NCBI RefSeq assembly: GCF_019636075.1 | Contig: NZ_JAHBYG010000002.1 | Coordinates: 1 to 64,000 of the forward strand | DNA length: 64,000 nt | DNA from: Ferrovibrio sp. | GTDB taxonomy: Bacteria > Pseudomonadota > Alphaproteobacteria > Ferrovibrionales > Ferrovibrionaceae | Reading direction: 5' to 3' | Shown: piece by piece, positions 17,706-27,007 of the stretch | Layout of the letters: each line of letters opens with the position of its first letter | Numbering within the stretch: position 1 is the first letter of the stretch | The notes under the pieces: model-generated | Seen by the model: only the letters and a program-made list of their open reading frames with translations | Told to the model about the DNA's origin: nothing | Database searches by the model: none | Made by a program: the position numbers and the translations under genes

Positions 17706-18839
17706 ATGACCGACACCACCAAACCCACGAAAGCAGCATCGCGCCGGCGTTTCATCGGCGGCGCCGGCCTGGCCGTGGGCGCTGCCGCAGCCACGGTAGC
17801 GATGCCCAATGTCAGCCGGGCGCAAACCGTGACGATGAAATACCAGAGCACCTGGCCCACCAAGGATATCTTCCATGAAATGGCCGGCGATTATGCCACC
17901 CGCGTCAACGAGATGTCGGGCGGTCGCCTGAAGCTGGAAGTGCTGGCCGCGGGTTCGGTGGTGCCGGCTTTCGGCATGCAGGATGCGGTGCATAGCGGCG
18001 TGCTGGATGCCGGCCATGGCGTGACCGCCTATTGGTATGGCAAGCACAAGGCGTTTTCGCTGTTCGGCACCGTGCCGCCATTCGGCTGGGATGCCAATGG
18101 CGTGCTGGCTTGGATGGCCTATGGCGGCGGGCACAAGCTGTATAACGAACTGGTCAACGATGTGTTGAAGCTCAACATCGTCGGCTTCGTTTCCGGCCCG
18201 ATGCCCTGCCAGCCGCTGGGCTGGTTCAAAACCCAGGTGAAGGTGCCGGAAGACCTGAAGAACCTGAAATACCGCACCGTCGGCCTTTCGGCGGATGTGT
18301 TCAAGGAAATGGGTGCGGCGGTCACCATCGTGGCCGGCGGCGAAATCGTGCCGGCGATGGATCGCGGCCTGCTGGATGCGGCGGAATTCAACAACCCGTC
18401 GTCGGATCGTGTGCTGGGCTTCCCCGATGTGTCGAAGGTCTACATGCTGCAAAGCTGGCATCAGGCCGCCGAATGTTTCGAGATCATCTTCAACAAGACC
18501 AAGTTCGACGGCCTGGCCGCCGAGCAGAAGGCGATCCTGAAATATGCCGCCGAGGCGGCTTCGTCGGATATGTCGTGGAAGGCGCTGGACCGCTATTCGC
18601 GCGATCTTGCCGAATTGCAGACCAAGGACAAGGTGAAGGTGTTCACCACGCCGCGTCCGGTGCTGGATGCCCAGCTCAAGGCCTGGGATACGGTGCTCAC
18701 CGAACAGCGCAAGGAGGCGTTCTTCGACAAGGTGGTGAAGTCGCAGCTCGATTGGGTGCGCCGCACGGTGCGCTACGAATTGCTCAACACCCCCAGCAAG
18801 CAGGTGGCCTACAACCACTTCTTCAATCGCAAAACCTGA
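17706..18839 (+). CDS. TRAP transporter substrate-binding protein (DctP family), Tat-exported
   Basis: 377 residues from ATG 17706, preceded by GGAGGAAA. The N-terminus 'ASRRRFIGGAGLAVGAAAA' is a twin-arginine signal, cleaved near 'SRA-QT'. The mature part has 'MKYQSTWPTKDIFHEMAGDYATRVNEMSGGRLKLEVLAAGSV', 'LKNLKYRTVGLSADVFKEMGAAVTIVAGGEIVPAMDRGLLDAAEFNNP' and 'YMLQSWHQAAECFEI'. The Arg in 'YRTVGLSADV' is where DctP proteins bind the ligand carboxylate. The 'WPTKDIF' and 'GLLDAAEFNNP' patterns match the subgroup that binds 2-oxoacids or mono-carboxylates (TakP-like). It leads a TRAP operon. The ligand is uncertain. Confidence 0.93.
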   Translation: MTDTTKPTKAASRRRFIGGAGLAVGAAAATVAMPNVSRAQTVTMKYQSTWPTKDIFHEMAGDYATRVNEMSGGRLKLEVLAAGSVVPAFGMQDAVHSGVLDAGHGVTAYWYGKHKAFSLFGTVPPFGWDANGVLAWMAYGGGHKLYNELVNDVLKLNIVGFVSGPMPCQPLGWFKTQVKVPEDLKNLKYRTVGLSADVFKEMGAAVTIVAGGEIVPAMDRGLLDAAEFNNPSSDRVLGFPDVSKVYMLQSWHQAAECFEIIFNKTKFDGLAAEQKAILKYAAEAASSDMSWKALDRYSRDLAELQTKDKVKVFTTPRPVLDAQLKAWDTVLTEQRKEAFFDKVVKSQLDWVRRTVRYELLNTPSKQVAYNHFFNRKT

Positions 18840-18866
18840 TCCTGCCGATGCAACAGGCGTGATGGC

Positions 18867-18910
18867 GCGGGAACCGCCGCCGGTATGGCGGTTCCCGCGT
18901 CGGGTTTTTT
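18867..18910 (+). terminator. hairpin plus T-tract between TRAP binding protein and permease genes
   Basis: Perfect 12-base stem (18867-18878 with 18887-18898), 8-base loop, then TTTTTT at 18905-18910, six bases after the stem. It sits inside the operon, so it is more likely a partial terminator or a 3'-end stabiliser. Either would keep binding-protein mRNA more abundant than permease mRNA, a common arrangement in importer operons. Confidence 0.7.
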
Positions 18911-18935
18911 CAGCAGCAGGGCCGCTGGAGTGCAG

Positions 18936-19550
18936 ATGGACAAGAATGGTTTCGACGGGCGCTTGGTCTATTGGATAGATGCGCTCAATACCTGGATCGG
19001 CAAGGCATTCGGTTGGTGCATCCTTCTGCTCACACTGGCCACATGTTACGAAGTATTCGCTCGCTATGTGCTGCGCGCGCCCACCGAATGGGCGTTTGAT
19101 GCCGCCTATATTCTTTACGGCACGCTGTTCATGATGGCCGGTGCCTATACCCTGGCCCGCAACGGCCATGTGCGCGGCGACTGGCTGTATCGCGGCTGGC
19201 AACCGGCCACCCAGGCGCGCTGGGATATGCTGCTGTATTTCCTGTTCTTCTTCCCCGGCATTCTCGCGCTGATCTATTCCGGCTGGGATTATGCCGCGCA
19301 TTCATGGGCGATGCGCGAACGCAGCCTGTTCAGTCCCAACGGCCCGCCGATCTATCATTTCAAAACCTTGATACCGCTCACCGGCCTGTTGCTGCTGTTG
19401 CAGGGCGTGGCCGAGGTTTTGCGCTGTCTGTATTGCATCCGCAACAATGCCTGGCCGCCGCGCATGGGCGATGTGGAGGAGTTGGAAACCGTTATCCTGC
19501 GCGAACATGCCGACCCTGATGCCCCGAATGGGCAGGAGGCCGCGCGATGA
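18936..19550 (+). CDS. TRAP transporter small permease (DctQ family)
   Basis: 204 residues from ATG 18936 (GGAG 9 bases upstream). Four membrane helices: 'AFGWCILLLTLATCYEVFARYVL', 'AAYILYGTLFMMAGAYTLARNGHVRGD', 'MLLYFLFFFPGILALIYSG' and 'TLIPLTGLLLLLQGVAEVLRC'. The 'EVFARYVLRAPTEW' and 'YTLARNGHVRGD' motifs are hallmarks of DctQ. It pairs with the large subunit encoded next, overlapping by four bases. A charged tail (~35 residues) follows the last helix. Confidence 0.93.
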   Translation: MDKNGFDGRLVYWIDALNTWIGKAFGWCILLLTLATCYEVFARYVLRAPTEWAFDAAYILYGTLFMMAGAYTLARNGHVRGDWLYRGWQPATQARWDMLLYFLFFFPGILALIYSGWDYAAHSWAMRERSLFSPNGPPIYHFKTLIPLTGLLLLLQGVAEVLRCLYCIRNNAWPPRMGDVEELETVILREHADPDAPNGQEAAR

Positions 19551-21019
19551 GCGATCCGCAGGTCGGCATTCTGATGCTGGTGGTGTTCCTGTTCGCCATC
19601 GGCTTCGGCTTTCCCATCGCCTTCACCCTGATGGCCATGGGCGTGGGCTTCGGCTATTACGCCATGGGCGATCATATCTTCCAGCTTTTCGTACAGCGCA
19701 CCTTCAGCGTGATGGCCAATGATGTGCTGATCTCGGTGCCGCTGTTCCTGTTCATGGGATATATCGTCGAGCGCGCCAATATCCTCGACCGATTATTTTT
19801 CAGCATAGAATTGGCGGCCAAGAACCTGCCGGGTTCGCTGGCGGTGGCTACCTTGCTCACCTGCGCCTTGTTTGCCACGGCCACCGGCATTGTCGGCGCG
19901 GTGGTAACGCTGATGAGCCTGCTGGCTTTGCCCGCCATGCTGCGGGCCGGCTATGACCCCAAATTGGCGGCCGGCGTGGTTTGCGCCGGCGGCTGCCTGG
20001 GGATTCTGATTCCGCCTAGCGTTCTGCTGATCCTGTATGGCGCCACGGCGGGCGTTTCCGTGGTGAAGCTTTATGCCGGCGCTTTCTTTCCCGGTCTGAT
20101 GCTGGCCGGCCTGTATATGGCCTATGTGATCACCCGCGCCTTGCTCAATCCGGCGCTGGCGCCCAAGCCGCCGAAAGAGATTCTGGATGTGCCTTTCTCC
20201 AAGGTGGTATGGGCGCTGCTCACATCCTTCGTGCCGCTGGCCACGCTGATCGTTACCGTGCTTGGCGCCATTCTGGCCGGCCTGGCCACGCCCACCGAGG
20301 CTGCTGCCGTAGGGGCGGCGGGGGCCATTCTGCTGGCGATTGCCTATCGCAGTTTCGATCTGGTGAAGCTGCGGGAATCGGTGTTTCTCACCGCGCGTTC
20401 GGCGGCCATGGTGTGTTGGCTGTTCGTCGGATCGGCCACCTTCTCGGCGGTGTTTGCCTATCTCAATGGCCATGAGGTGGTGAAGGATCTGATCGATTAT
20501 CTCGATCTGTCCTCCACCCAGTTCATGATGCTGGCGCAGTTCATCATCTTCCTGCTGGGTTGGCCGCTGGAATGGACCGAGATCATCATCATTTTCGTGC
20601 CGATCTTCCTGCCGCTGCTGCAGCATTACGATGTGGATCCGCTATTCTTCGGCGTGCTGGTGGCGCTGAACCTGCAAACCTCGTTCCTCACGCCACCGGT
20701 GGCGATGGCGGCCTTCTATTGCAAGGGCGTGGCGCCGAAAAACATCAGCATCGAGCAGATATTCCGCGGCATCTATCCTTTCGTTGCCATGGTTCTGCTG
20801 GCGATGGCGTTGCTTTATATCTTCCCCGATATAGCGCTCTGGCTGCCCGATGCGCTGTATTCATCCAGCAGTGGCGAGGGCGCGCTGCCGGTCGATGGCC
20901 TGCCGCTGGACTTACAGGCGGACGATGCGCAGATGCAGCAGGATCAGGCCACCGAATCGGGCGATGGCGCGTCTGGCGAGGATGACGATGGCGCCGTGCC
21001 GCCGCCCGAGGAGGAATAA
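19547..21019 (+). CDS. TRAP transporter large permease (DctM family) with acidic C-terminal tail
   Basis: 490 residues, ATG overlapping the DctQ stop. It has many helices with DctM landmarks: 'VPLFLFMGYIVERANI', 'ATATGIVGAVVTLMSLLALPAMLRAGYDPKLAAGVVCAGGCLGILIPPS', 'GLATPTEAAAVGAAGA' and 'NLQTSFLTPPVAMAAFY'. This subunit forms the Na+-coupled channel. Family members usually end soon after the last helix; here ~55 more residues follow, rich in Asp, Glu, Gln and Ser and ending 'VPPPEEE', apparently disordered. Confidence 0.93.
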   Translation: MSDPQVGILMLVVFLFAIGFGFPIAFTLMAMGVGFGYYAMGDHIFQLFVQRTFSVMANDVLISVPLFLFMGYIVERANILDRLFFSIELAAKNLPGSLAVATLLTCALFATATGIVGAVVTLMSLLALPAMLRAGYDPKLAAGVVCAGGCLGILIPPSVLLILYGATAGVSVVKLYAGAFFPGLMLAGLYMAYVITRALLNPALAPKPPKEILDVPFSKVVWALLTSFVPLATLIVTVLGAILAGLATPTEAAAVGAAGAILLAIAYRSFDLVKLRESVFLTARSAAMVCWLFVGSATFSAVFAYLNGHEVVKDLIDYLDLSSTQFMMLAQFIIFLLGWPLEWTEIIIIFVPIFLPLLQHYDVDPLFFGVLVALNLQTSFLTPPVAMAAFYCKGVAPKNISIEQIFRGIYPFVAMVLLAMALLYIFPDIALWLPDALYSSSSGEGALPVDGLPLDLQADDAQMQQDQATESGDGASGEDDDGAVPPPEEE

Positions 21020-21054
21020 GGCGCAACATTAAAAAGGTTTAATCCGGCATTCAG

Positions 21055-21074
21055 GCCCCGTGCAGGCGGGGTTT
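21055..21074 (+). terminator. weak terminator after the TRAP operon
   Basis: GCCCCG-tgcagg-CGGGG with a three-base T run (21072-21074), 36 bases after the DctM stop. The stem is short and the T-tract minimal, so termination would be inefficient. The HtrA gene starts 40 bases later. Confidence 0.35.
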
Positions 21075-21113
21075 CCTATCTTGCAGGCATCCGATGAGCC
21101 AAAGGAGGATGCC

Positions 21114-22616
21114 ATGCGCTTCAAACGGACCCTTATCGCTGCCCTGCTGGCCAGCACGATGCTTTCGGCCACCGGCGGTTATTTTGCCGCCCGCGCCGCC
21201 GGCAAGGATTTTCCGATGCCGGCCGCCAATCCGCCGGCTGCCGTGCAGGCGCCGCTGGTTCAGCCCAATGTCCATCCCGGCTTTGCCGATCTGGTGGAGA
21301 AGGTGAAGCCCGCCGTGGTGAATATCGCCACCACGGAGAAGATCGAGGCCGGCCGCAATCGCGGGCCCGGATCGGGTTCTGGCCAACCGCCGCAAAATCT
21401 GGAGGAATTCTTCCGCCAGTTCATGGAACAACAGCAGCAACAGCGCGGCCCGCGCCATGCCCTGGGTTCGGGCTTCATCATCGATCCGGCCGGTTATATC
21501 GTTACCAACAACCATGTGGTGGATGGCGCCGCCAAGATCATGGTGAAGCTGGAAGACGGCAATGAGTATGCCGCCACGCTGAAGGGCCGCGACGAAAAGA
21601 CCGACCTTGCGCTGCTGAAGATCGATGCCAAGCGGCCGCTGCCTTATGTGGCCTTTGGCGATTCCGATGCCGCGCGTATCGGCGATTGGGTGCTGGCGGT
21701 GGGCAATCCCTTCGGGTTGGGTGGTACCGTCACCGCCGGCATCCTGTCGGCGCGCGGTCGCGATTTGAATAACGGGCCTTACGACAGCTTCCTGCAGATC
21801 GATGCGCCGATCAATCCCGGCAATTCCGGCGGGCCGATCTTCGATGCCACCGGCCGGGTGATCGGCATTTCCACGGCGATCTATTCGCCCAATGGCGGCA
21901 GCATCGGCATCGGCTTCGGCGTGCCGGCCAATATGGCGGCCAGCATCGTGGAGCAGTTGAAAAGCAACGGCCAGGTACAGCGCGGCTGGTTGGGCGTGAG
22001 TCTGCAGCCGATGACCGAGACCATGGCCAAGGCGCTCAACCTGCCCAAATCGCCCGATGGCAAGGTGGCGGGCGTGCTGGTGAACGGCGTGCAAGATGAC
22101 AGTCCGGCTCTCAAGGCCGGCCTGCGCCAGGGCGACGTGCTCACCGCGCTGAACGGCACAGGCCTGCGCGATGGCCGCGATCTCGCCACCCGCGTGGCGG
22201 CGCTCAAGGCCGGCGAGAATGCGGCGCTTACCTATTGGCGCGATGGCAAGGAGCATGTCGCCCGCGTGGAGGTGGGCAAACAGCCGACCGAGCGCACCGC
22301 CGATGCCGCTGCCGATACCGGCGAGGCCAAGGTGGGCCTCAGTCTGGCGCCGCTGAACCCACAATTGCGCGAACGCCTGGGGCTTCAGGGTGGCAAGGGC
22401 GGCGCCGTTGTGGCCGAGGTGGAACCGGCCAGCAAGGCCGATGAAAGCGGCGTCCGGCCCGGCGATGTGATCGTGGGCGTGGCCGGCCAGCCGGTGCGCG
22501 ACCCAGACCAGGCAGTGAGTGCCATCCGTGAGGCCCAGCATCAGAAACGGGAAGCCATCCCCTTGCTGGTCATGCGCGACGGCACTACCTATTATCTCGC
22601 CTTGCAACTGACCTGA
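21114..22616 (+). CDS. Do-family (DegP/HtrA) periplasmic serine endopeptidase
   Basis: 500 residues from ATG 21114, preceded by AAAGGAGG. Signal peptide/anchor 1-29. The trypsin-like domain carries the triad His134 ('TNNHVVDG'), Asp164 ('EKTDLALLKI') and Ser238 ('NPGNSGGPIFD'). Two PDZ domains follow (~265-360, ~395-490), with 'GVSLQPMTETMAKAL' and 'GVRPGDVIVGVAGQPV'. A Gln-rich patch lies in the loop before the protease core, where the DegP LA loop is. It degrades or refolds misfolded envelope proteins. The two-component pair downstream suggests an envelope-stress operon. Confidence 0.95.
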   Translation: MRFKRTLIAALLASTMLSATGGYFAARAAGKDFPMPAANPPAAVQAPLVQPNVHPGFADLVEKVKPAVVNIATTEKIEAGRNRGPGSGSGQPPQNLEEFFRQFMEQQQQQRGPRHALGSGFIIDPAGYIVTNNHVVDGAAKIMVKLEDGNEYAATLKGRDEKTDLALLKIDAKRPLPYVAFGDSDAARIGDWVLAVGNPFGLGGTVTAGILSARGRDLNNGPYDSFLQIDAPINPGNSGGPIFDATGRVIGISTAIYSPNGGSIGIGFGVPANMAASIVEQLKSNGQVQRGWLGVSLQPMTETMAKALNLPKSPDGKVAGVLVNGVQDDSPALKAGLRQGDVLTALNGTGLRDGRDLATRVAALKAGENAALTYWRDGKEHVARVEVGKQPTERTADAAADTGEAKVGLSLAPLNPQLRERLGLQGGKGGAVVAEVEPASKADESGVRPGDVIVGVAGQPVRDPDQAVSAIREAQHQKREAIPLLVMRDGTTYYLALQLT

Positions 22617-22641
22617 CCTAACCGAACCGGGCGATCTCGAC

Positions 22642-23322
22642 ATGAAATTCCTTCTGGTGGAAGACAATGCCGAGGTCGCCCGTTTCGTCCGCAAGGGATT
22701 ATCCGAAGCCGGCCATACCGTGGATCACGCCGATAACGGTCGTGATGGGCTGTTTCTCGCCAGCAGCGAAAAATTCGACGCCATCATCCTCGATCGCATG
22801 CTGCCCGGCGGTATCGATGGCTTAGGCATCATCGAGGCGCTGCGCCGCACCGGCAATGCCACGCCGATCCTGATCCTGAGTGCGCTGGGCGACGTGGACG
22901 AGCGCATCCGCGGCCTCAAGGCGGGCGGCGACGATTATCTCACAAAGCCCTTTGCCTATGGCGAATTGGAAGCCCGGCTGCTGGCGCTCACCCGGCGCGG
23001 CCAGGGTGCGGTGGCCGAAACCGAACTGGCGGTGGGCGATCTGCGGCTCGATCTGCTCGGCCGCAAGGCCAGCCGCGCCGGCAAGCCGATTGCGCTCAAG
23101 CCGCGCGAATACAAACTGCTTGAATATCTCATGCGCCATGCCGGCCAGGTGGTGACGCGCACCATGCTGCTGGAATCGGTGTGGGATTATCATTTCGATC
23201 CGCAAACCAATGTGATCGACGTGCATATCAGCAATCTGCGGCAGAAGATCGATGCCGGCTTCGATGCGCCCCTGCTGCATACCGTGCGTGGCGCCGGCTA
23301 TAAGCTGAGCGTAGAACCATGA
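22642..23322 (+). CDS. response regulator, OmpR/PhoB family
   Basis: 226 residues. The receiver domain has acidic residues 'LVEDNAEV' (Glu7-Asp8), phospho-acceptor Asp51 ('AIILDRMLPGG'), the switch Ser/Thr in 'ILILSAL' and the Lys of 'DYLTKPFAYGELEARL'. The C-terminal winged helix has 'LKPREYKLLEYLMRHAGQVVTRTMLLESVWDYHFDPQTNVIDVHISNLRQKI'. It follows the HtrA gene by 25 bases and overlaps the kinase gene by four bases, so the three probably form one regulatory unit. Confidence 0.95.
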   Translation: MKFLLVEDNAEVARFVRKGLSEAGHTVDHADNGRDGLFLASSEKFDAIILDRMLPGGIDGLGIIEALRRTGNATPILILSALGDVDERIRGLKAGGDDYLTKPFAYGELEARLLALTRRGQGAVAETELAVGDLRLDLLGRKASRAGKPIALKPREYKLLEYLMRHAGQVVTRTMLLESVWDYHFDPQTNVIDVHISNLRQKIDAGFDAPLLHTVRGAGYKLSVEP

Positions 23323-24689
23323 AGCTGCTGCGCTCCACATCCCTGCGCGTGGCGTTGCTGTTTGCCGGCCTGTTCGTGGTCGCCGCCCTGGCGCTGAGCG
23401 CGCTGCTCTGGTGGAACACCACCGGCTATCTGGACCGCGAAACCGATGCGGTGATTGCCGCCGATACCCGTGCGGTGGCCGACCGTTTGCGCGATTTCGG
23501 TCTGCCTGGCGCCATCCGCATGCTGGAAGAGCGTATCGAGGCCGGCGCGGCAGACAGGGGCGGCGCGGATCGCCGTGCGATTTATCTGCTGGCCGATCCT
23601 CGGCTGCGGCCGCTGGCCGGCAATGTGGATGCCTGGCCGCTGAAGGTGGGGGCGCGCGCCGGCTGGTATGAGATCGATCTGGTCTACCGCGACAAGCTGC
23701 ATGCCACGCGCCTGCTGCATGTGGAACTGCCAGGCGGTTTTCAATTGCTGGTCGGCCGCGATGTGCAGGATCGTGCACTGATCCGCGACCTGTTCCTGCG
23801 CGCCTTGCTGTGGTCTGGCCTGCTGGTGCTGGCCCTGGCGCTGGGCGGCGGCTGGTTGGTGCGCCGCGCCGTGCTGCGTCGGGTGGATGGGATCAACCGC
23901 ACGGCGCTGGCGATCCAGCAGGGCGATCTCACGCAACGCCTGCCGCAGCATGCCAGCAGCGATGAATTCGATCAGCTTGCCGCCACCATCAACCGGATGC
24001 TGGATCGCATTCAGCAATTGGTGGAGGGCGTGCGCCAGGTTTCCAACACCATCGCCCATGATCTGCGCACGCCGCTGGCCGAAACACGCGTGCGGCTGGA
24101 AGGCCTGCTGCGCCATATGCCTGAGGCAGGCCAGGCCGAAATCGCCGCCGCCATGGCCGATATCGACCGGCTGATCGGCGTGTTCAACGCGCTGCTGCGG
24201 CTGGCCGAATTGGATTCCGGCCTGCGCCGCGCCGGCTTTGCCGAACTCGACCTCACCGAACTGGTGGAGGAGGCCGCCGAGCTTTACGCGCCCAGCGCCG
24301 AGGCCAAGGGATTGACGCTGAGCTGGGATGCACCGCCCGGCCTGCGCCTGCATGGCGACCGGCAATTGTTGGCCCAGGCCATCGGCAACCTGATCGACAA
24401 TGCGATCAAATATACCCCAGCCAAAACGCTTGATGGGGCTGGCGGACGTATCATGCTTACGGCACGCGCCGATGCCATCACCGTGGCCGATAACGGCCCC
24501 GGCATGAGCGATGAGGATCGCACCCGCGCCGCCGAACGGTTCTATCGCGCCGATAGCAGCCGCAGCCAACCGGGATTCGGTTTGGGGCTCAGCCTGGTGC
24601 AGGCGGTGGCCCGGCTGCATGGCGGACAGTTGAAGCTGTCGGACAATGCGCCGGGTTTGCGGGCGGAGATCGTTTTTTCGGCAGCCTAA
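23319..24689 (+). CDS. sensor histidine kinase
   Basis: 456 residues. N-terminal helix ~10-33, a periplasmic domain ~35-155 and a second helix ~160-180 ('LLWSGLLVLALALGGGWLV'), then HAMP. The phospho-acceptor is His247 in 'NTIAHDLRTPLAETRVRLE'. ATPase boxes: N 'LIDNAIKYTP', G1 'DNGPGMSDEDR', F 'ERFYRAD', G2 'GFGLGLSLVQAV'. It partners the overlapping response regulator. The periplasmic domain has no recognisable sensor fold by eye; location beside HtrA suggests it monitors envelope protein stress. Confidence 0.95.
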   Translation: MKLLRSTSLRVALLFAGLFVVAALALSALLWWNTTGYLDRETDAVIAADTRAVADRLRDFGLPGAIRMLEERIEAGAADRGGADRRAIYLLADPRLRPLAGNVDAWPLKVGARAGWYEIDLVYRDKLHATRLLHVELPGGFQLLVGRDVQDRALIRDLFLRALLWSGLLVLALALGGGWLVRRAVLRRVDGINRTALAIQQGDLTQRLPQHASSDEFDQLAATINRMLDRIQQLVEGVRQVSNTIAHDLRTPLAETRVRLEGLLRHMPEAGQAEIAAAMADIDRLIGVFNALLRLAELDSGLRRAGFAELDLTELVEEAAELYAPSAEAKGLTLSWDAPPGLRLHGDRQLLAQAIGNLIDNAIKYTPAKTLDGAGGRIMLTARADAITVADNGPGMSDEDRTRAAERFYRADSSRSQPGFGLGLSLVQAVARLHGGQLKLSDNAPGLRAEIVFSAA

Positions 24690-24720
24690 ACGCAACCGCA
24701 GGATTTAGGATCCGGCCTGA

Positions 24721-24851
24721 TGCAGCATTGATGCTGCAAGATGGATGCCCGGAACAAGTCCGGGCATGACGATTAGAGAAAGCTATGCGCGCCACCAAAG
24801 GCCGTCACCCTCGGGCTTGTCCCAAGGGTCCATGCCTGAAGTGGCGCGCAT
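24721..24851. repeat. nested palindromic intergenic element (REP-like)
   Basis: The 173-base gap between two convergent genes is nearly all palindromes. These are hairpin TGCAGCAT-tg-ATGCTGCA (24721-24738); ATGCCCGGA-acaag-TCCGGGCAT (24745-24767); ACCCTCGGG-cttgt-CCCAAGGGT with one mismatch (24807-24829); and an outer 11-base inverted repeat (24785-24795 with 24841-24851) enclosing the last one. The second palindrome recurs as an exact reverse complement at 55041-55063 and in altered form at 47219-47241. It probably acts as a bidirectional terminator or REP element. Confidence 0.6.
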
Positions 24852-24862
24852 GCTCGTAAGGG

Positions 24863-26995
24863 CTAAGCCGCGTAAAACCGCTTGCCTTCGGTGGCCATGT
24901 CGCGCAGCAGCTTGGGCGGCGTGAAACGCGTGCCATGCTTTTGCGCCAGGGCGTCGCATTCCGCCACGAAGGGTTTCACGCCCACGGTGTCGATATTGCT
25001 TACCGTGCCGCCCCGGAAGGGCGGGAAGCCCCAGCCCATGATCGAGCCCACATCGGCATCGCGCACATCGATCACCACCTTTTCCTCAAGGCAGCGCGCG
25101 GTCTCCACCGACTGGATGTAGACCAGCCGCTTGATCACATCCTGCACATCGGGTTGTTCGGCTTCCGGCTTCTGCGGGAAGGCCTGGGCCAGGCCGCTCC
25201 ACAGACGCTTCTTGCCGTCGGTGGGATAATCATAAAAGCCCTTGCCGGCTTTCTTGCCGATGCGGGCGAGCTTTTCCACCATATTGGTGAGCACCGGTTC
25301 CGAACCATCGGCCTTGTAGGCCGCGCCGAGATCCTTCTTGGTCTGCTGGCGCACGCGATGCATCAATTCAAGCGACACTTCATCGGCCAAGGCCAGCGGA
25401 CCCACCGGCATGCCGGCCATCTTGCCGGCATTTTCGATCAGTGCCGGGTTGACGCCTTCGCTCAGCAGGGTGAGGCCCTCGTTCACATAGGTGGCGAAGA
25501 CGCGGCTGGTATAGAAGCCACGGCTATCGTTCACCACGATGGGGGTTTTGCGGATCTTCTTCACGAAATCCATGGCACGCGCCAGGGTTTCGTCAGAGGT
25601 CTGCTTGCCCCGGATGATTTCCACCAGCGGCATCTTGTCCACCGGCGAGAAGAAATGCAGGCCGATGAAATTCGCCGGGCGCGCACTGGCTTCCGCCAGG
25701 CCGGTGATCGGCAGGGTGGAAGTGTTGGAAGCGAAAATCGCACTTGCTGCCAGTTGCGCCTCGGCCTTCTTGGTCACATCGGCCTTGATCGCACGATCCT
25801 CGAACACCGCCTCGATCACCAATTCGCAACCCTTCAGCAAGGCATAATCCGTGGTGGGCGTGATCAGCGCCAATTGTGCATCGCGCGCTTCGGGCTTCAG
25901 CTTTTTCGCGGCCACGCGTTTGTCCAGCAGGCCGGTGCTATAGGCCTTGCCCTTGTCGGCGGCTTCCTGCGTGCTATCCAGCAGCACCACGTTCAGGCCG
26001 GCGGACGAGGCGGCAAAGGCGATGCCCGCGCCCATCATACCGGCACCCAGGATGCCGATCTTGCTATAGGCCTGCGTCGGCACGCCCTTGGGCCGGTTGG
26101 CCAGCTTGTTCGCTTCGCCTACCGAGATGAACAGGCTGCGGATCATGTTGCGTGCCGCGTCCGAGGTGGCGCAGGCGGTGAAATAACGCGCCTCGATGCG
26201 GATGGCGGTGTCGATATCCACCAGGCTGCCTTCATAGACGCAGGACATGATATGCTGCGCGGCGGGATAATTGCCGAAGGTCTTGGCCCGCAGCATGGCA
26301 TTGCCGGCCGTGAAGGTTTGCGCGCCGGCCGGGGTCATGGCGGCATCCTTCATGCGATAGCCCTTTTGATCCCAGGGCTTCTGGCTGTCGGCCGGCGTGG
26401 CGGCGAGAATCCATTCCTTCGCACGCTTGAGCAGATCGGCTGGCGGCACCACTTCGTCCACCATGCCCATGCCGAGCGCGGTTTTGGGATCCACCTTGCG
26501 GCCTTCCAGCAGCATCGGCAGGGCGTTGCGCACGCCGATCAGGCGCGGCAGGCGCTGGGTGCCGCCGGCGCCGGGCAACAGGCCGATGGTCACTTCCGGC
26601 AGGCCGATCAGCGCCTTGGGATTATCGGCCACGATGCGGCGATGGCAGGTCAGGCAGATTTCATAACCGCCGCCCAAAGCCGTGCCGGGAATGGCGGCAA
26701 CAAACGGCTTGCCGGCCTTTTCGATGGTGCGGAACAGCTTGTGCAGGTCCATCGAAAAATCGAACACCGCCTTGGCGCTGGTATCCTTGAACAGGGTGAT
26801 CAGGTCGGCGCCGGCCACGAAATCGGGCTTGGCGGAGGCGACGATCACGCCTTTCACGGTCTTGTCGGCAATCGCTTTCCCTACTGCGTCCTTGAAGGCG
26901 GCGATGGAGCCTTCGTTAAGCACGTTCATCGACCGGTCGGTCATGTTCCAGGTGATGGTGGCGACGCCGTCGCCATCGACAATGTAATCGATCAT
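24863..26995 (-). CDS. bifunctional enoyl-CoA hydratase / 3-hydroxyacyl-CoA dehydrogenase (FadB/FadJ order)
   Basis: 710 residues. The hydratase domain comes first (~1-200), with '[21 protein letters not shown]' and '[20 protein letters not shown]', containing both catalytic Glu residues. The dehydrogenase follows (~310-600) with NAD site '[21 protein letters not shown]', catalytic '[17 protein letters not shown]' and '[12 protein letters not shown]', then a C-terminal helical domain with '[14 protein letters not shown]'. It catalyses steps 2 and 3 of beta-oxidation. It is the last gene of the seven-gene locus, 12 bases after a thiolase, so this pair resembles FadB-FadA. Confidence 0.94.
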   Translation of the reverse strand: MIDYIVDGDGVATITWNMTDRSMNVLNEGSIAAFKDAVGKAIADKTVKGVIVASAKPDFVAGADLITLFKDTSAKAVFDFSMDLHKLFRTIEKAGKPFVAAIPGTALGGGYEICLTCHRRIVADNPKALIGLPEVTIGLLPGAGGTQRLPRLIGVRNALPMLLEGRKVDPKTALGMGMVDEVVPPADLLKRAKEWILAATPADSQKPWDQKGYRMKDAAMTPAGAQTFTAGNAMLRAKTFGNYPAAQHIMSCVYEGSLVDIDTAIRIEARYFTACATSDAARNMIRSLFISVGEANKLANRPKGVPTQAYSKIGILGAGMMGAGIAFAASSAGLNVVLLDSTQEAADKGKAYSTGLLDKRVAAKKLKPEARDAQLALITPTTDYALLKGCELVIEAVFEDRAIKADVTKKAEAQLAASAIFASNTSTLPITGLAEASARPANFIGLHFFSPVDKMPLVEIIRGKQTSDETLARAMDFVKKIRKTPIVVNDSRGFYTSRVFATYVNEGLTLLSEGVNPALIENAGKMAGMPVGPLALADEVSLELMHRVRQQTKKDLGAAYKADGSEPVLTNMVEKLARIGKKAGKGFYDYPTDGKKRLWSGLAQAFPQKPEAEQPDVQDVIKRLVYIQSVETARCLEEKVVIDVRDADVGSIMGWGFPPFRGGTVSNIDTVGVKPFVAECDALAQKHGTRFTPPKLLRDMATEGKRFYAA

Positions 26996-27007
26996 GGCTG
27001 TTATCCT

